Under the pieces are notes generated by a model. The model made no database searches. It saw nothing but the letters and a program-made list of their open reading frames with translations, and was not told where the DNA came from. This document shows, piece by piece, positions 1 to 11,808 of a stretch of DNA of 64,000 bases (position 1 is its first letter; each line of letters starts with the position of its first letter). The stretch comes from Halichondria panicea (taxonomy: Eukaryota; Porifera; Demospongiae; Suberitida; Halichondriidae): positions 17,278,518-17,342,517 of the forward strand of contig NC_087377.1 in assembly GCF_963675165.1 (NCBI RefSeq), given 5' to 3'. The position numbers and the translations under genes were made by a program.

Positions 1-111
1 GGAAAATAATACGAAAACGAAACGTCTTAGAAGCCGGATACCTTTAAAAAAGCGTTTTTAAGTGCTAGTTTTTATATGTTACTTGGTGTGAAGTGTGTGT
101 GTGTGTATTAC

Positions 112-792
112 CTGGGTATCATGCACAAGGCCAAAGTTAGGGCCCAAGTCACTGGCCTGTAGCTGCTCCACACTCTCCCCATCATCACTCTGACTTATCT
201 CTATCTCAAACTGTGAACTGGGTACCACCTCTTCAGTAGCGATAGTAACCGTCTCCACGTCGGTCGGCTCTGTTCCTACGTGTAGTATCTCTGTATTAAA
301 ACAGTTTTTAAGTGTTTGCTTTTATGTTACTTGGTGTGAACTCTGTGTGGGTACATACCTGGGTATCATGCACAAGACCAAAGTTAGGGTCCACATTATA
401 ACCAACTACACATTATACACAAGTACCGTACTTGTTCAATTTAAGGCCACCCTCCAAATATGCGACACCCTCGATCTTAGGTAATATTCTGACCTCTAAA
501 AGTAGCGACTGCTGTGTGTGACAATTATTTTTTTATGTTGCGTCCTAAATAGAGGTCAGACCACAGCCTCGATTCCAGGCCGCTAGAAACAATATAATTT
601 TAAGCATCCTATAATCGAGGATAGTAGAGTAACCTCCAATTAGATGCGACCCTCTAAATATGCGACACCAGGAATTTTTCTCAACCTCCAAAAGAAATGA
701 CCTCTCGCTTTGTAATTTAATATTTATGAATAACTGTACCTTGTTAATGTTCTTGATGAAGGTTCCTCAGTAGTCCCTGTCCATGGACTCAT
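112..792 (-). CDS. USF-like bHLH-zip gene, 5-prime exons only (cut by window start)
   Basis: Two exons of a minus-strand gene matching the fuller copy at 11809-15237. The putative first exon (740-792) starts with an ATG and reads MSPWTGTTEEPSSRTL before a GT donor. The second (112-290) is the acidic Ser/Gln-rich exon containing SDDGESVEQLQASD and ending in DTQ at a GT donor. The rest would lie left of the window. The junction between the two exons is not in phase as drawn, so a further small exon or another start may exist. It faces gene A head-to-head, with about 420 bp between the two ATGs. Confidence 0.5.
448..715. repeat. Dispersed AT-rich repeat with internal direct repeats
   Basis: About 270 bp containing two imperfect copies of a CCTC(C/T)AAATATGCGACAC block around a region with GCCTCGATTCCAGG. 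The same segment lies at about 6734-7002, 14898-15160 and 28498-28765. In the first three it sits in the USF/receptor intergenic promoter region. It is probably an old non-autonomous element carried along by the duplications. No coding capacity was seen. Confidence 0.5.
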
Positions 793-905
793 GTCTTCAG
801 CCTCCACCAATACAGACAAATAGTTTGACCACTTGCTCAGAGTTTCAAAATTGACAGCATAATTTCTTCTTCTCTCTAGCTAGTATAGTGCAGTGAAAGA
901 CCAGC

Positions 906-934
906 CACGTGGTTTAGCAATGTTATAGCACGTG
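906..934. promoter_or_regulatory. Paired CACGTG E-boxes between USF-like gene and gene A
   Basis: CACGTG occurs at 906-911 (as CCACGTGG) and 929-934 (as CACGTGAC). Both lie between the divergent ATGs at 792 (minus) and 1211 (plus). CACGTGAC is the classic core bound by USF/MYC-class bHLH-zip factors. Regulatory function is inferred. Confidence 0.5.
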
Positions 935-1210
935 ACAGCTATTGTTATATTCCTGCAGAGAAAGAGGGAGGGTCTCGTTGTAGCTGAGCTAGCTGTTGTC
1001 CTGTACTTCTGTATCGTGCCTGGTATCAAGCTGTGAAGATACTGTAGCTCTGGATTATTATCAGTAAGTGCAGACAGCACTGTTTTATTTTCTGCATATA
1101 GATCTATGGTACATGGTTTTGATGATATAATTTGCACACACCAAATATTTATACATAATTACATGTACCTTCATATCATTGCTTATCTTATTCCACTCTC
1201 TACAGAGAAG

Positions 1211-4101
1211 ATGTCTGACTATCTCACAATAGCAGATCTAGGAGATCTATACATAGCTACGTTTGATGCTCGAATCAAGTGGCGAAACTTCTTGCTGGTT
1301 CTTAAAATATCCTCGGATACCATCGACAGCATTGGTACAAAATGGAGAGATGATCCTGATGACTGCTATCGTGAGGGTTTGAAAGAATGGCTGAAAAGTG
1401 GTGAGAGAAGCTGGGAAGATGTTTTCAAAGCTTTGTCAAGTCCTATCGTAGGCCACGTTCACATAGCCAGGACCATCAAGAAAGATCATCTACAGTCTAC
1501 TGATGCAAGCAATCCTACTGATGTGAAGTCAGAGGGTAAGCACTAGTTTAGCACTGAGGAATCACACATGATGCTTATATAGTTTGTTAGCTACTATAAT
1601 ATTCACCCCCCCCCCAGAAAGCCCGATCCCACCCCCTATACTTCTGTATATACCATTCTCAAACACACACACAATATTCCACAGTTGACCAAAACCGCCA
1701 GAAGATCAACGATGATTTGACTGTTTTCCTAGATGAGCGTCTCGGTAAAGGTGCATTTGGAGCAGTCTTCAAAGGCAGCTACAAGGGCGAGATATGTGCA
1801 GTCAAAGTGCTGCTTCACGATGCTATGGAGATGCAGGCAAGTATTCCAATCGGCAAAAACGAAGAAGCTAGCAATGCAATTGATCGTGAAAGTGATTTTC
1901 TCAAGTCGTTCCAGCACCCAAACGTTGTTCAGTTTTTGTCGACTGCCAAGCACCCTAAATCAGGGAGTACAATCCTCGTTGTTGAGCTGATGGATTGCAA
2001 TCTGAGATCCTATTTCTCCAGCCTTGATGAAGAGTCCCTCACTAGCGAATGTGAAATTAGCCTCTCCAAAGACATGGCTTGTGGTCTGGCCTACATTCAC
2101 AGCAAGCAGATTATCCACCGTGACCTCTGTGGTGATAACGTCTTGCTGAAGCTTACACGACCAGTGCCTGTTGCAAAGATTTCCGACTTTGGCATGTCAC
2201 GGCTATATGATTCCTCCAAGCTTAGTCACACCCTCACAGCCATTGGTCACCGTATGGGGTATCTACCTCTCGAGGCTATTCGATTGGAAGAGGAGAAGTA
2301 CGATAGCAGCCTGGATGTGTTTTCCTATGGGGTGATTGTGACGCAGATTCTTTGCAAGTTGGAGACGATCAAGTCAGCCAAGGATCGATCATTCCATGTT
2401 GCCCAGATCCCTCACACACACAGGTTGAGGAAGCTTATCGACAGTTGTTTGCAAGAAGACATGAGGAGGAGACCATCTGCCAGGGACATCTGTGAGTCAA
2501 TAATAAGTACATTATGTGTTTTACATTTCAGCTAACTGTAACCCTAACGAAAAAATCATATCCGTCTATTAATGTTGGTATCGATTTTAGATACTTACCT
2601 GACAACAAGCTCGGACCCAGTGGAGGCAACAAAGAAGGAGTCAAAGGACACTGAACAAGTCAAGAAGGTGCGTACATGTAGTGTGATAATGAGATTCCCA
2701 CAGCAACAATAGTATTGTACCTTAACATGCATGGATGCTGTCTCATGTGTTAAGCCGTAACTACACATCTGTGTGAGTGTGCCTATAATTATGTACTTCC
2801 TTTAGCGGAAATTGTTGCTTGTTCTCATTCTGTTGTAGAATTTCCGCTAATGATATTTACGTCTTTGTTTGATTTCCACCAACGTTCCCCTGTACAGGCT
2901 CACAGGGAACACATTGGCCACAAAGATGCTGAGCTGGTCAGGAGAGACGCCATCATTCAACAGCAGAGACAGGTGAGACAAAATGCACCATTATATTATT
3001 GCAGAGCTATAGTAGAAGCTTTGATCTCTTATAATCGTACTGTACATTCTATTAGACTGGTGGGCGTGGCCTCTTAAGCTAATTAGAGAAAGTGATTTAG
3101 TGTGCATGCAATTATTGCTACAAGTAACAATCGCTTGTTAGTAGACACTGTCCTAATTACACTCATTCATTATTCAGGGTCCCCCTCCCAGAGAGTTGAG
3201 ACCATTCACTCTGAAATGGAGAAGAGGAAAAGACATGCCAATCAAGATGAGCGCCTCGGTACAGAGTGTTGTTATCGGTGACACGGTGTATGTTGGTGGA
3301 GGGCGTACAGACAATGATCGTGACATGTGTACAGTGATGAAGCTCGAGCAAGATCAATGGACCAAACTACCAGAGTACACTGCCTATTGGTTCGCTATGA
3401 CATCACTCGCTAATCGACTAATGCTGGTGGGAGGAAATGATCCAAGAAACAACAAACCCACGAATCAACTAGCAGTGTTTGAATCAGGGGAATGGCCTCA
3501 CCCATACCCACCAATGAACATTGCTCGCCATTCCTCAACAGCTGTCTCCTTCAGCAACCACATCATTGTAGCTGGTGGGTGTGATGATAAAGTACGTATC
3601 TCCTCTGTGGAGGTGTTGGACGTGGCATCAAGAAGATGGTACATTGCTCAGTCACTACCTAACCCACAATCAGAACTGAAATCGACTCTCGTAGGAAACA
3701 CCCTCTACCTAATGGGAGGGTGGGATCACACTCGGAGTGCAACTAAGACAGTGCACCACGTCGACCTCAATGAACTCATTGCAAAGGCCCTTTCCAACCT
3801 GGACGCACCCACTCCCTGGCAGACCTTACAGGAAGTACCATTCGTGCGATCAGCTCCTCTCAGTATTGGGAGGTCACTATTAGCCGTTGGTGGACGGGAC
3901 AACAGACACAACACAAGTTCATCGATCTTCCTCTACCAGCCTGACACCAGGAGGTGGGTGAAAGTGGGAGACCTGCCTACTGCACAATACTCTTGCACAT
4001 GCTCAGTACTTCCTAGTGGAGAGGTCATTGTAGCCGGAGGACAGACAAAACTATTTGGTAATTATGTTCAAACAGTTGATTTCTTTTGTATAAGCGATTA
4101 A
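1211..4101 (+). CDS. Gene A: death domain - TKL kinase - linker - Kelch propeller receptor
   Basis: Five exons in consistent phase: 1211-1535, 1685-2491, 2591-2667, 2898-2972 and 3178-4101, giving 735 residues. Residues 1-108 hold a death domain (core LYIATFDARIKWRNFLLVLK). The kinase has the glycine loop GKGAFG (129-134), Lys149, HRDLCGDN (253-260) and DFG (276-278), so it looks catalytically complete; the usual APE is degenerate (PLEA). Two short exons form a charged linker with AELVRRDAIIQQQ. Residues 429-735 are six Kelch motifs with GG pairs. No signal peptide or membrane segment is seen. The domain set suggests a cytosolic sensor that signals by death-fold contacts and phosphorylation. 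An acceptor just before the ATG allows a 5-prime UTR exon. A retained second intron would stop translation early. Confidence 0.88.
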
Positions 4102-4222
4102 TTAGTTATTGTAATATGTTGTGCATTGTTAACGATCTTTTTGAAAAAAGTTTTCTAATTAAGTTCGCATATTTCGTTTATTTTTATTTGAACTGTTCAT
4201 TTCTTCTCTATAAGTGCTAATT

Positions 4223-4347
4223 ACCGTATAGCGTGAAATTTTTGAGGCATTTATATTTTGTGGATAGGCCTCTTTTCGTTGCACAATGTTCGCGGAATGA
4301 CTGCTCACCAGAAGCCACGCCTTAAATATTTGCACGGTATAGCAGGT
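4223..4347. repeat. Possible CCGTATAGC-type miniature element
   Basis: CCGTATAGCGTGAAATTT at the left and, inverted, a related but diverged end (TAAATATTTGCACGGTATAG) at the right flank about 125 bp. It resembles other TA-flanked CCGTAT elements here, but the ends are too diverged to set boundaries. The same block recurs in the tandem copy at about 10509-10633. The remaining bases from 4102 to 4477 show only AT-rich 3-prime flank. Confidence 0.35.
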
Positions 4348-4477
4348 AAGAGAAAATTAAGTTGCAACAGAATTTTATCGCATATAATTATAGTTATTAT
4401 GATGACATGAAGTGGTACATACATAATTACATTGCCAGAAAATAGTACAAAAACAGACAAAATAATATTTAACAGTC

Positions 4478-4597
4478 TCATAACAAGTTCAGGTCCTTGG
4501 TTGGGGTCTTGTCCTCGGGTAGGGTGGACGCCTTCTCCCAGAATACAAAGTCTATCTCCTCTTCCGAGACAGACCAGTGAGGGGTGGGGCTCGGGAA
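4478..4597 (-). pseudogene. Acidic terminal exon of unknown minus-strand gene, damaged copy
   Basis: Copy of the exon described at 10764-10882. One extra base within the DSEEE-coding part (near 4566-4580) breaks the frame, and the Leu-Pro-Ser-Asp-Lys part is altered near 4513. It lies tail-to-tail with gene A. Downstream, 4600-4848 holds only decayed intron-like sequence. Confidence 0.55.
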
Positions 4598-5371
4598 CTG
4601 AGGGGTTAAAGAGTCACATGATCATAGTCATACTGCATGAGTGGAAGTTTGAGGGCTTAGGAAGTAAGGGGTGAGGAAATCACATGATAACAGTAGCTAT
4701 AATTTATACTGGCTAAATGCAAAATGGCTCAACTATGATAAAAGGGACACCACACACAACACATGTACTGGTATACAATATGTACGTACTTACATTATGA
4801 ATAATAGAATAATCGTAATATCTACGCACTTGGTTTTTCGAGTAACCAAAACAATGGAACCAGTAGTTGCGTCTTTCTTCTGACAAGCAGGCACTATCTG
4901 AGCCAGTACCTTGATGAGCTCGTTGATCCTGTCCCGACGCCAACGCTCAACTGGGCGTGGGAAGAACAACAACAACTGGTAATTATCGTGTTTAGGGCAT
5001 GTACAATGAAGCTGAGCCAATTGGCAAAATGAATGAACCTTGACCTTACACACACACACGTACACCTACTGTACAGTCAAGGCATACTTAATTATTAAGA
5101 CGTTACAGCATGGATGGATAGCCTCCATACAACAAATAATGTTTTAGAAGTGGCAAATTCGATGTTAAAGTTTCGTAACTGTACTTTGTGGGAAATGCTT
5201 CTATTTGATTATGACCACGTAAGTACATGTACATCTGTTGTTCACTATAACTTTCAGTATTGAATTTGCAGCACCTTCATTGTGTGTAGCCTTCCTCTGA
5301 GCTTCCCTGTTGGCAGCCATATCCCCAGACCTGCAAACCAACCACCATAAAAACAACACTCCTCACAGTTA

Positions 5372-5576
5372 CCGTATTACTAGAATGTTTTGCAAGCATA
5401 TGCACATTTTGCGAGGGTTGATCAATTTGCAACAATAAAATCGCAAAACCTAAAGTATGACTATAAATACACACGATTATTGCCAGAACGCAATAGTTAG
5501 CACAATCGCAAAGGATCAACTTTGTTGCTGATTGGTAAAGGTTTTTCACCAACAGCAAAATATTCTAGTAATACTG
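5372..5576. mobile_element. CCGTATTACTAG miniature TIR element, TA target site
   Basis: Left end CCGTATTACTAGAATG and right end CTAGTAATACTG form terminal inverted repeats flanked by TA (5370-5371 and 5577-5578). It lies in an intron of the USF-like gene. The same insertion is at 13504-13680 and 27112-27294, so it predates the duplication of the locus. TA duplication suggests a Tc1/mariner-type non-autonomous element. Confidence 0.6.
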
Positions 5577-6158
5577 TATGTAGCAAGAATGATGCTTTCC
5601 CTAACACATACTGTCATACATGTTATGCAGAGGTAGGCAATCACATGAACTGTGTACTCACAACTGCATTTGAACGATGGGGTCGGCCGTGTGATAATCC
5701 ATAGTTGATATCCCGCTCATCTTGGGTGCTATAGGTCAACCCATTGCATGCAGTATCTCAGCACTACTGGATGGTGGGATCATCACATACAGAGGACCTG
5801 AACACACACAACAACATAGTAAAAACTCAACACCACTTCCAAGAAACCTCAAACATTAGCAATAATACTCATGGTTCTACATGTAATTAGTATGTACAAG
5901 CACTTGGATAACTTATCGAGGACTATAACTTCTGGATTTGGCAAAAAAGCAATCGTCACACTGATAAATTTGGCCTTCTTTATTCACCATTAATTTTTGG
6001 CCAGACTCTGAAAGGGGGTGGTCTGTCCACCATGCTGCATTTGGATGAGGGCGTGGCATATAGCGTTGAGGGTGGAGCCATCCTCAGAGGTCATGTCAGA
6101 GGGCAAACCATCATCGCTAGTTAGCGTGTGGACCTCCTGTGTGAGTGGGCAGGAACAA

Positions 6159-6161
<3 letters not shown>

Positions 6162-6230
<69 letters not shown>
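6162..6230. repeat. (GT)n microsatellite
   Basis: About 69 bp of uninterrupted GT in the intron next to the 6.0-6.16 kb USF-like exon. Counterparts are at 14321-14396 (interrupted by GA) and 27938-27991, so length differs between locus copies. Confidence 0.95.
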
Positions 6231-6232
<2 letters not shown>

Positions 6233-7192
6233 CGTTATTTGGGAGGTAGTTACCATCATGCAAATTCTAACCATGTAATAAGAAAGGGAAAATAATACGA
6301 AAACGAAACGTCTTAGAAGCCGGATACCTTTAAAAAAGCGTTTTTAAGTGCTAGTTTTTATATGTTACTTGGTGTGAAGTGTGTGTGTGTGTATTACCTG
6401 GGTATCATGCACAAGGCCAAAGTTAGGGCCCAAGTCACTGGCCTGTAGCTGCTCCACACTCTCCCCATCATCACTCTGACTTATCTCTATCTCAAACTGT
6501 GAACTGGGTACCACCTCTTCAGTAGCGATAGTAACCGTCTCCACGTCGGTCGGCTCTGTTCCTACGTGTAGTATCTCTGTATTAAAACAGTTTTTAAGTG
6601 TTTGCTTTTATGTTACTTGGTGTGAACTCTGTGTGGGTACATACCTGGGTATCATGCACAAGACCAAAGTTAGGGTCCACATTATAACCAACTACACATT
6701 ATACACAAGTACCGTACTTGTTCAATTTAAGGCCACCCTCCAAATATGCGACACCCTCGATCTTAGGTAATATTCTGACCTCTAAAAGTAGCGACTGCTG
6801 TGTGTGACAATTATTTTTTTATGTTGCGTCCTAAATAGAGGTCAGACCACAGCCTCGATTCCAGGCCGCTAGAAACAATATAATTTTAAGCGGCCTATAA
6901 TCGAGTATAGTAGAGTAACCTCCAATTAGATGCGACCCTCTAAATATGCGACACCAGGAATTTTTCTCAACCTCCAAAAAGAAATGACCTCTCGCTTTGT
7001 AATTTAATATTTATGAATAACTGTACCTTGTTAATGTTCTTGATGAAGGTTCCTCAGTAGTCCCTGTCCATGGACTCATGTCTTCAGCCTCCACCAATAC
7101 AGACAAATAGTTTGACCACTTGCTCAGAGTTTCAAAATTGACAGCATAATTTCTTCTTCTCTCTAGCTAGTATAGTGCAGTGAAAGACCAGC

Positions 7193-7221
7193 CACGTGGT
7201 TTAGCAATGTTATCGCACGTG
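7193..7221. promoter_or_regulatory. Paired CACGTG E-boxes upstream of gene B
   Basis: CACGTG at 7193-7198 and 7216-7221, same spacing as at gene A. They lie between the USF-like first exon (ATG at 7079, minus) and gene B (ATG at 7497, plus). Confidence 0.5.
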
Positions 7222-7496
7222 ACAGCTATTGTTTATTCCTGCAGAGAAAGAGGGAGGGTCTCGTTGTAGCTGAGCTAGCTGTTGTCCTGTACTTCTGTAT
7301 CGTGCCTGGTATCAAGCTGTGAAGATACTGTAGCTCTGGATTATTATCAGTAAGTGCAGACAGCACTGTTTTATTTTCTGCATATAGATCTATGGTACAT
7401 GGTTTTGATGATATAATTTGCACACACCAAATATTTATACATAATTACATGTACCTTCATATCATTGTTTATCTTATTCCACTCTCTACAGAGAAG

Positions 7497-10387
7497 ATGT
7501 CTGACTATCTCACAATAGCAGATCTAGGAGATCTATACATAGCTACGTTTGATGCTCGAATCAAGTGGCGAAACTTCTTGCTGGTTCTTAAAATATCCTC
7601 GGATACCATCGACAGCATTGGTACAAAATGGAGAGATGATCCTGATGACTGCTATCGTGAGGGTTTGAAAGAATGGCTGAAAAGTGGTGAGAGAAGCTGG
7701 GAAGATGTTTTCAAAGCTTTGTCAAGTCCTATCGTAGGCCACGTTCACATAGCCAGGACCATCAAGAAAGATCATCTACAGTCTACTGATGCAAGCAATC
7801 CTACTGATGTGAAGTCAGAGGGTAAGCACTAGTTTAGCACTGAGGAATCACACATGATGCTTATATAGTTTGTTAGCTACTATAATATTCACCCCCCCCC
7901 CAGAAAGCCCGATCCCACCCCCTATACTTCTGTATATACCATTCTCAAACACACACACAATATTCCACAGTTGACCAAAACCGCCAGAAGATCAACGATG
8001 ATTTGACTGTTTTCCTAGATGAGCGTCTCGGTAAAGGTGCATTTGGAGCAGTCTTCAAAGGCAGCTACAAGGGCGAGATATGTGCAGTCAAAGTGCTGCT
8101 TCACGATGCTATGGAGATGCAGGCAAGTATTCCAATCGGCAAAAACGAAGAAGCTAGCAATGCAATTGATCGTGAAAGTGATTTTCTCAAGTCGTTCCAG
8201 CACCCAAACGTTGTTCAGTTTTTGTCGACTGCCAAGCACCCTAAATCAGGGAGTACAATCCTCGTTGTTGAGCTGATGGATTGCAATCTGAGATCCTATT
8301 TCTCCAGCCTTGATGAAGAGTCCCTCACTAGCGAATGTGAAATTAGCCTCTCCAAAGACATGGCTTGTGGTCTGGCCTACATTCACAGCAAGCAGATTAT
8401 CCACCGTGACCTCTGTGGTGATAACGTCTTGCTGAAGCTTACACGACCAGTGCCTGTTGCAAAGATTTCCGACTTTGGCATGTCACGGCTATATGATTCC
8501 TCCAAGCTTAGTCACACCCTCACAGCCATTGGTCACCGTATGGGGTATCTACCTCTCGAGGCTATTCGATTGGAAGAGGAGAAGTACGATAGCAGCCTGG
8601 ATGTGTTTTCCTATGGGGTGATTGTGACGCAGATTCTTTGCAAGTTGGAGACGATCAAGTCAGCCAAGGATCGATCATTCCATGTTGCCCAGATCCCTCA
8701 CACACACAGGTTGAGGAAGCTTATCGACAGTTGTTTGCAAGAAGACATGAGGAGGAGACCATCTGCCAGGGACATCTGTGAGTCAATAATAAGTACATTA
8801 TGTGTTTTACATTTCAGCTAACTGTAACCCTAACGAAAAAATCATATCCGTCTATTAATGTTGGTATCGATTTTAGATACTTACCTGACAACAAGCTCGG
8901 ACCCAGTGGAGGCAACAAAGAAGGAGTCAAAGGACACTGAACAAGTCAAGAAGGTGCGTACATGTAGTGTGATAATGAGATTCCCACAGCAACAATAGTA
9001 TTGTACCTTAACATGCATGGATGCTGTCTCATGTGTTAAGCCGTAACTACACATCTGTGTGAGTGTGCCTATAATTATGTACTTCCTTTAGCGGAAATTG
9101 TTGCTTGTTCTCATTCTGTTGTAGAATTTCCGCTAATGATATTTACGTCTTTGTTTGATTTCCACCAACGTTCCCCTGTACAGGCTCACAGGGAACACAT
9201 TGGCCACAAAGATGCTGAGCTGGTCAGGAGAGACGCCATCATTCAACAGCAGAGACAGGTGAGACAAAATGCACCATTATATTATTGCAGAGCTATAGTA
9301 GAAGCTTTGATCTCTTATAATCGTACTGTACATTCTATTAGACTGGTGGGCGTGGCCTCTTAAGCTAATTAGAGAAAGTGATTTAGTGTGCATGCAATTA
9401 TTGCTACAAGTAACAATCGCTTGTTAGTAGACACTGTCCTAATTACACTCATTCATTATTCAGGGTCCCCCTCCCAGAGAGTTGAGACCATTCACTCTGA
9501 AATGGAGAAGAGGAAAAGACATGCCAATCAAGATGAGCGCCTCGGTACAGAGTGTTGTTATCGGTGACACGGTGTATGTTGGTGGAGGGCGTACAGACAA
9601 TGATCGTGACATGTGTACAGTGATGAAGCTCGAGCAAGATCAATGGACCAAACTACCAGAGTACACTGCCTATTGGTTCGCTATGACATCACTCGCTAAT
9701 CGACTAATGCTGGTGGGAGGAAATGATCCAAGAAACAACAAACCCACGAATCAACTAGCAGTGTTTGAATCAGGGGAATGGCCTCACCCATACCCACCAA
9801 TGAACATTGCTCGCCATTCCTCAACAGCTGTCTCCTTCAGCAACCACATCATTGTAGCTGGTGGGTGTGATGATAAAGTACGTATCTCCTCTGTGGAGGT
9901 GTTGGACGTGGCATCAAGAAGATGGTACATTGCTCAGTCACTACCTAACCCACAATCAGAACTGAAATCGACTCTCGTAGGAAACACCCTCTACCTAATG
10001 GGAGGGTGGGATCACACTCGGAGTGCAACTAAGACAGTGCACCACGTCGACCTCAATGAACTCATTGCAAAGGCCCTTTCCAACCTGGACGCACCCACTC
10101 CCTGGCAGACCTTACAGGAAGTACCATTCGTGCGATCAGCTCCTCTCAGTATTGGGAGGTCACTATTAGCCGTTGGTGGACGGGACAACAGACACAACAC
10201 AAGTTCATCGATCTTCCTCTACCAGCCTGACACCAGGAGGTGGGTGAAAGTGGGAGACCTGCCTACTGCACAATACTCTTGCACATGCTCAGTACTTCCT
10301 AGTGGAGAGGTCATTGTAGCCGGAGGACAGACAAAACTATTTGGTAATTATGTTCAAACAGTTGATTTCTTTTGTATAAGCGATTAA
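7497..10387 (+). CDS. Gene B: death domain - TKL kinase - linker - Kelch, identical to gene A
   Basis: Exons 7497-7821, 7971-8777, 8877-8953, 9184-9258 and 9464-10387 give the same 735-residue protein as gene A. I found no amino-acid difference in any exon. The kinase keeps GKGAFG, the Lys of CAVK, HRDLCGDN and DFG. The Kelch exon is identical even at codons that are hypervariable between the other family members. That places this duplication after the last diversification event, or means the copy is an assembly artefact. The downstream flank differs from that of gene A beyond 10799, which argues against a simple collapsed or expanded read error over the whole unit. Confidence 0.85.
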
Positions 10388-10763
10388 TTAGTTATTGTAA
10401 TATGTTGTGCATTGTTAACGATCTTTTTGAAAAAAGTTTTCTAATTAAGTTCGCATATTTCGTTTATTTTTATTTGAACTGTTCATTTCTTCTCTATAAG
10501 TGCTAATTACCGTATAGCGTGAAATTTTTGAGGCATTTATATTTTGTGGATAGGCCTCTTTTCGTTGCACAATGTTCGCGGAATGACTGCTCACCAGAAG
10601 CCACGCCTTAAATATTTGCACGGTATAGCAGGTAAGAGAAAATTAAGTTGCAACAGAATTTTATCGCATATAATTATAGTTATTATGATGACATGAAGTG
10701 GTACATACATAATTACATTGCCAGAAAATAGTACAAAAACAGACAAAATAATATTTAACAGTC

Positions 10764-10882
10764 TCATAACAAGTTCAGGTCCTTGGTTGGGGTCTTGTCC
10801 GAGGGTAGGGTGGACGCCTTCTCCCAGAATCCAAAGTCTATCTCCTCTTTCGAGTCAGACAGTGAGGGGTGGGGCTCGGGAA
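10764..10882 (-). CDS. Acidic terminal exon of an unrecognised minus-strand gene
   Basis: On the minus strand an acceptor CAG at 10883-10885 leads into an open exon reading PEPHPSLSDSKEEIDFGFW, then EKASTLPSDKTPTKDLNLL and a TGA stop (10764-10766). It is acidic and Ser/Pro-rich, with no recognised domain. Near-identical copies follow every Kelch gene (4478, 23865, 50562, 58695, 63808) and one stands alone at 42611; most read DSEEE rather than DSKEE. Conservation of frame and stop across most copies suggests a real C-terminus. Which upstream exons belong to it is uncertain. Confidence 0.55.
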
Positions 10883-11097
10883 CTGAGGGGTTAAAGAGTC
10901 ACATGATCATAGTCATACTGAGTGGAAGTTTGAGGGCTTAGGAAGTAAGGGGTGAGAAAATCACATGATAACAGTAGCTATAATTTATACTGGCTAAAAG
11001 CAAAATGGCTCAACTATGATAAAAGGGACACCACACACATCACACGTACTTACATTATGAATACTAGAATAATCGTAAGAGTCAGTTAAAGTGATAC

Positions 11098-11181
11098 CTT
11101 TTAATTGTGGAGGGTGAGAGCTGCTGAGCTTTGGCACTCTCCAGGAACTTGTCAAAATCCTCCTCGTCCTGAGTCAGTGTT
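11098..11181 (-). CDS. Exon of an unrecognised minus-strand gene
   Basis: Between an acceptor (CTACAG, ending at 11182) and a donor (AAG/GTATCAC) the minus strand reads LTQDEEDFDKFLESAKAQQL and SPSTIK without stops. It is acidic and probably helical. It lies upstream of the exon at 10764-10882 on the same strand, but the phases do not join directly, so an intermediate exon is missing or the two are unrelated. No family recognised. Confidence 0.35.
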
Positions 11182-11808
11182 CTGTAGCCAGGATAAACAA
11201 CACATGGACACATTCAAACTGGTAGTGTGATGAAGGGTCTGGTACACTACTGTACAATGTCATGTACAAATATTGTGAGCTAGTGTTCTCAATTGACACA
11301 CGTTTCCCTGTACACACCTAAACTGCATACATTGAAGCATACCTTGTATACAAGTGCATGTACATACAGACTAGTAAGCATGCTAGGTTCCCATTCTTTG
11401 TACTGTACATTTAATAGTACACAGTGGACTCATTGCACTGCATAAGTACACATTATACACACGTACCTTGCTTTTGATGAAGGTTCTTCATCAGCACAGT
11501 TTTCATGTTCAGAAGCTAATGGTTAGCGCATGTGCAAGCAACGAGGCCAACTTTCGAGGAAGTGCGGCTTGAGATGGAGGCTAGACTGCACATAATTATA
11601 ATGGCATAGCTATATTCACAACATTTTTTTTCTATAGAGACAAACAATTTATTATGCTCGGGTTCAATAACACAAATATCATGTATAAAAACTATGTATA
11701 CATAATAATACTGACAATGTAGCTATAGTAAGTGAAGGAGAGATTACTAAAAAACACACGTTAAAACTAGAACAGTATAAACAGTCCACAATTATAATAT
11801 ACTGTACA
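11182..11808. other. Non-coding stretch between minus-strand genes
   Basis: No convincing coding exon. It holds a decayed repeat end around 11540-11570 (AGGAAGTGCGGCTTGAGATGG followed by AGGCTA), related to the TAGCCTCC element family, and a short match to the USF-like first exon near 11466-11500. The same segments recur at about 24520-25000. Confidence 0.5.

Larger units (their letters stand above)
4849..7079 (-). pseudogene. Decayed USF-like bHLH-zip gene
   Basis: Exon order matches the fuller copy: first exon about 7027-7079, acidic exon 6398-6576, about 6010-6158, about 5700-5800, 5277-5332 and a bHLH exon about 4849-4950. The entire C-terminal leucine-zipper and Ser/Gln-rich exon is missing. 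The 6.0-6.16 kb exon has lost its Ser-rich end and shifts frame after GGQTTP. The donor after the bHLH exon is gone, because the bases after the SIV codons differ. In the basic region ERRRRDRIN has become ERWRRDRIN. It therefore cannot encode a normal dimerising factor, though a truncated basic-region peptide is possible. Confidence 0.72.
1..10799. repeat. 6286-bp near-identical tandem duplication
   Basis: Position 1 onward recurs from 6287 with a constant offset of 6286. Matching continues to about 4513 in the first copy and 10799 in the second. I saw only a few differences, all in the first 1.2 kb: a two-base change near 603, an extra A near 6973, a one-base loss in the 5-prime flank near 7230, and single substitutions near 926 and 1188. 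From about 1190 to 4513 I found no difference, introns included. After 4513 the copies diverge by indels, and the second continues into a longer USF-like gene. This is a very recent duplication, a gene-conversion tract or an assembly duplicate; sequence alone cannot separate these. Confidence 0.93.

Noticed and set aside
880-1137. Minus-strand open frame in the receptor promoter region
   Set aside because: The copy at 7226 has a different length because of a one-base change, so the frame is not conserved. It overlaps the E-box promoter.
1604-1613. Poly-C tract as a regulatory or structural motif
   Set aside because: Short homopolymer within an intron, with no other evidence.
6018-6278. Open frames of repeated Cys-Val or Thr-His across GT/CA tracts (also at 14107-14439, 27792-28055, 30106-30288)
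   Set aside because: They are produced by dinucleotide repeats that stay open in several frames. The real exon next to them ends at a splice site before the repeat.
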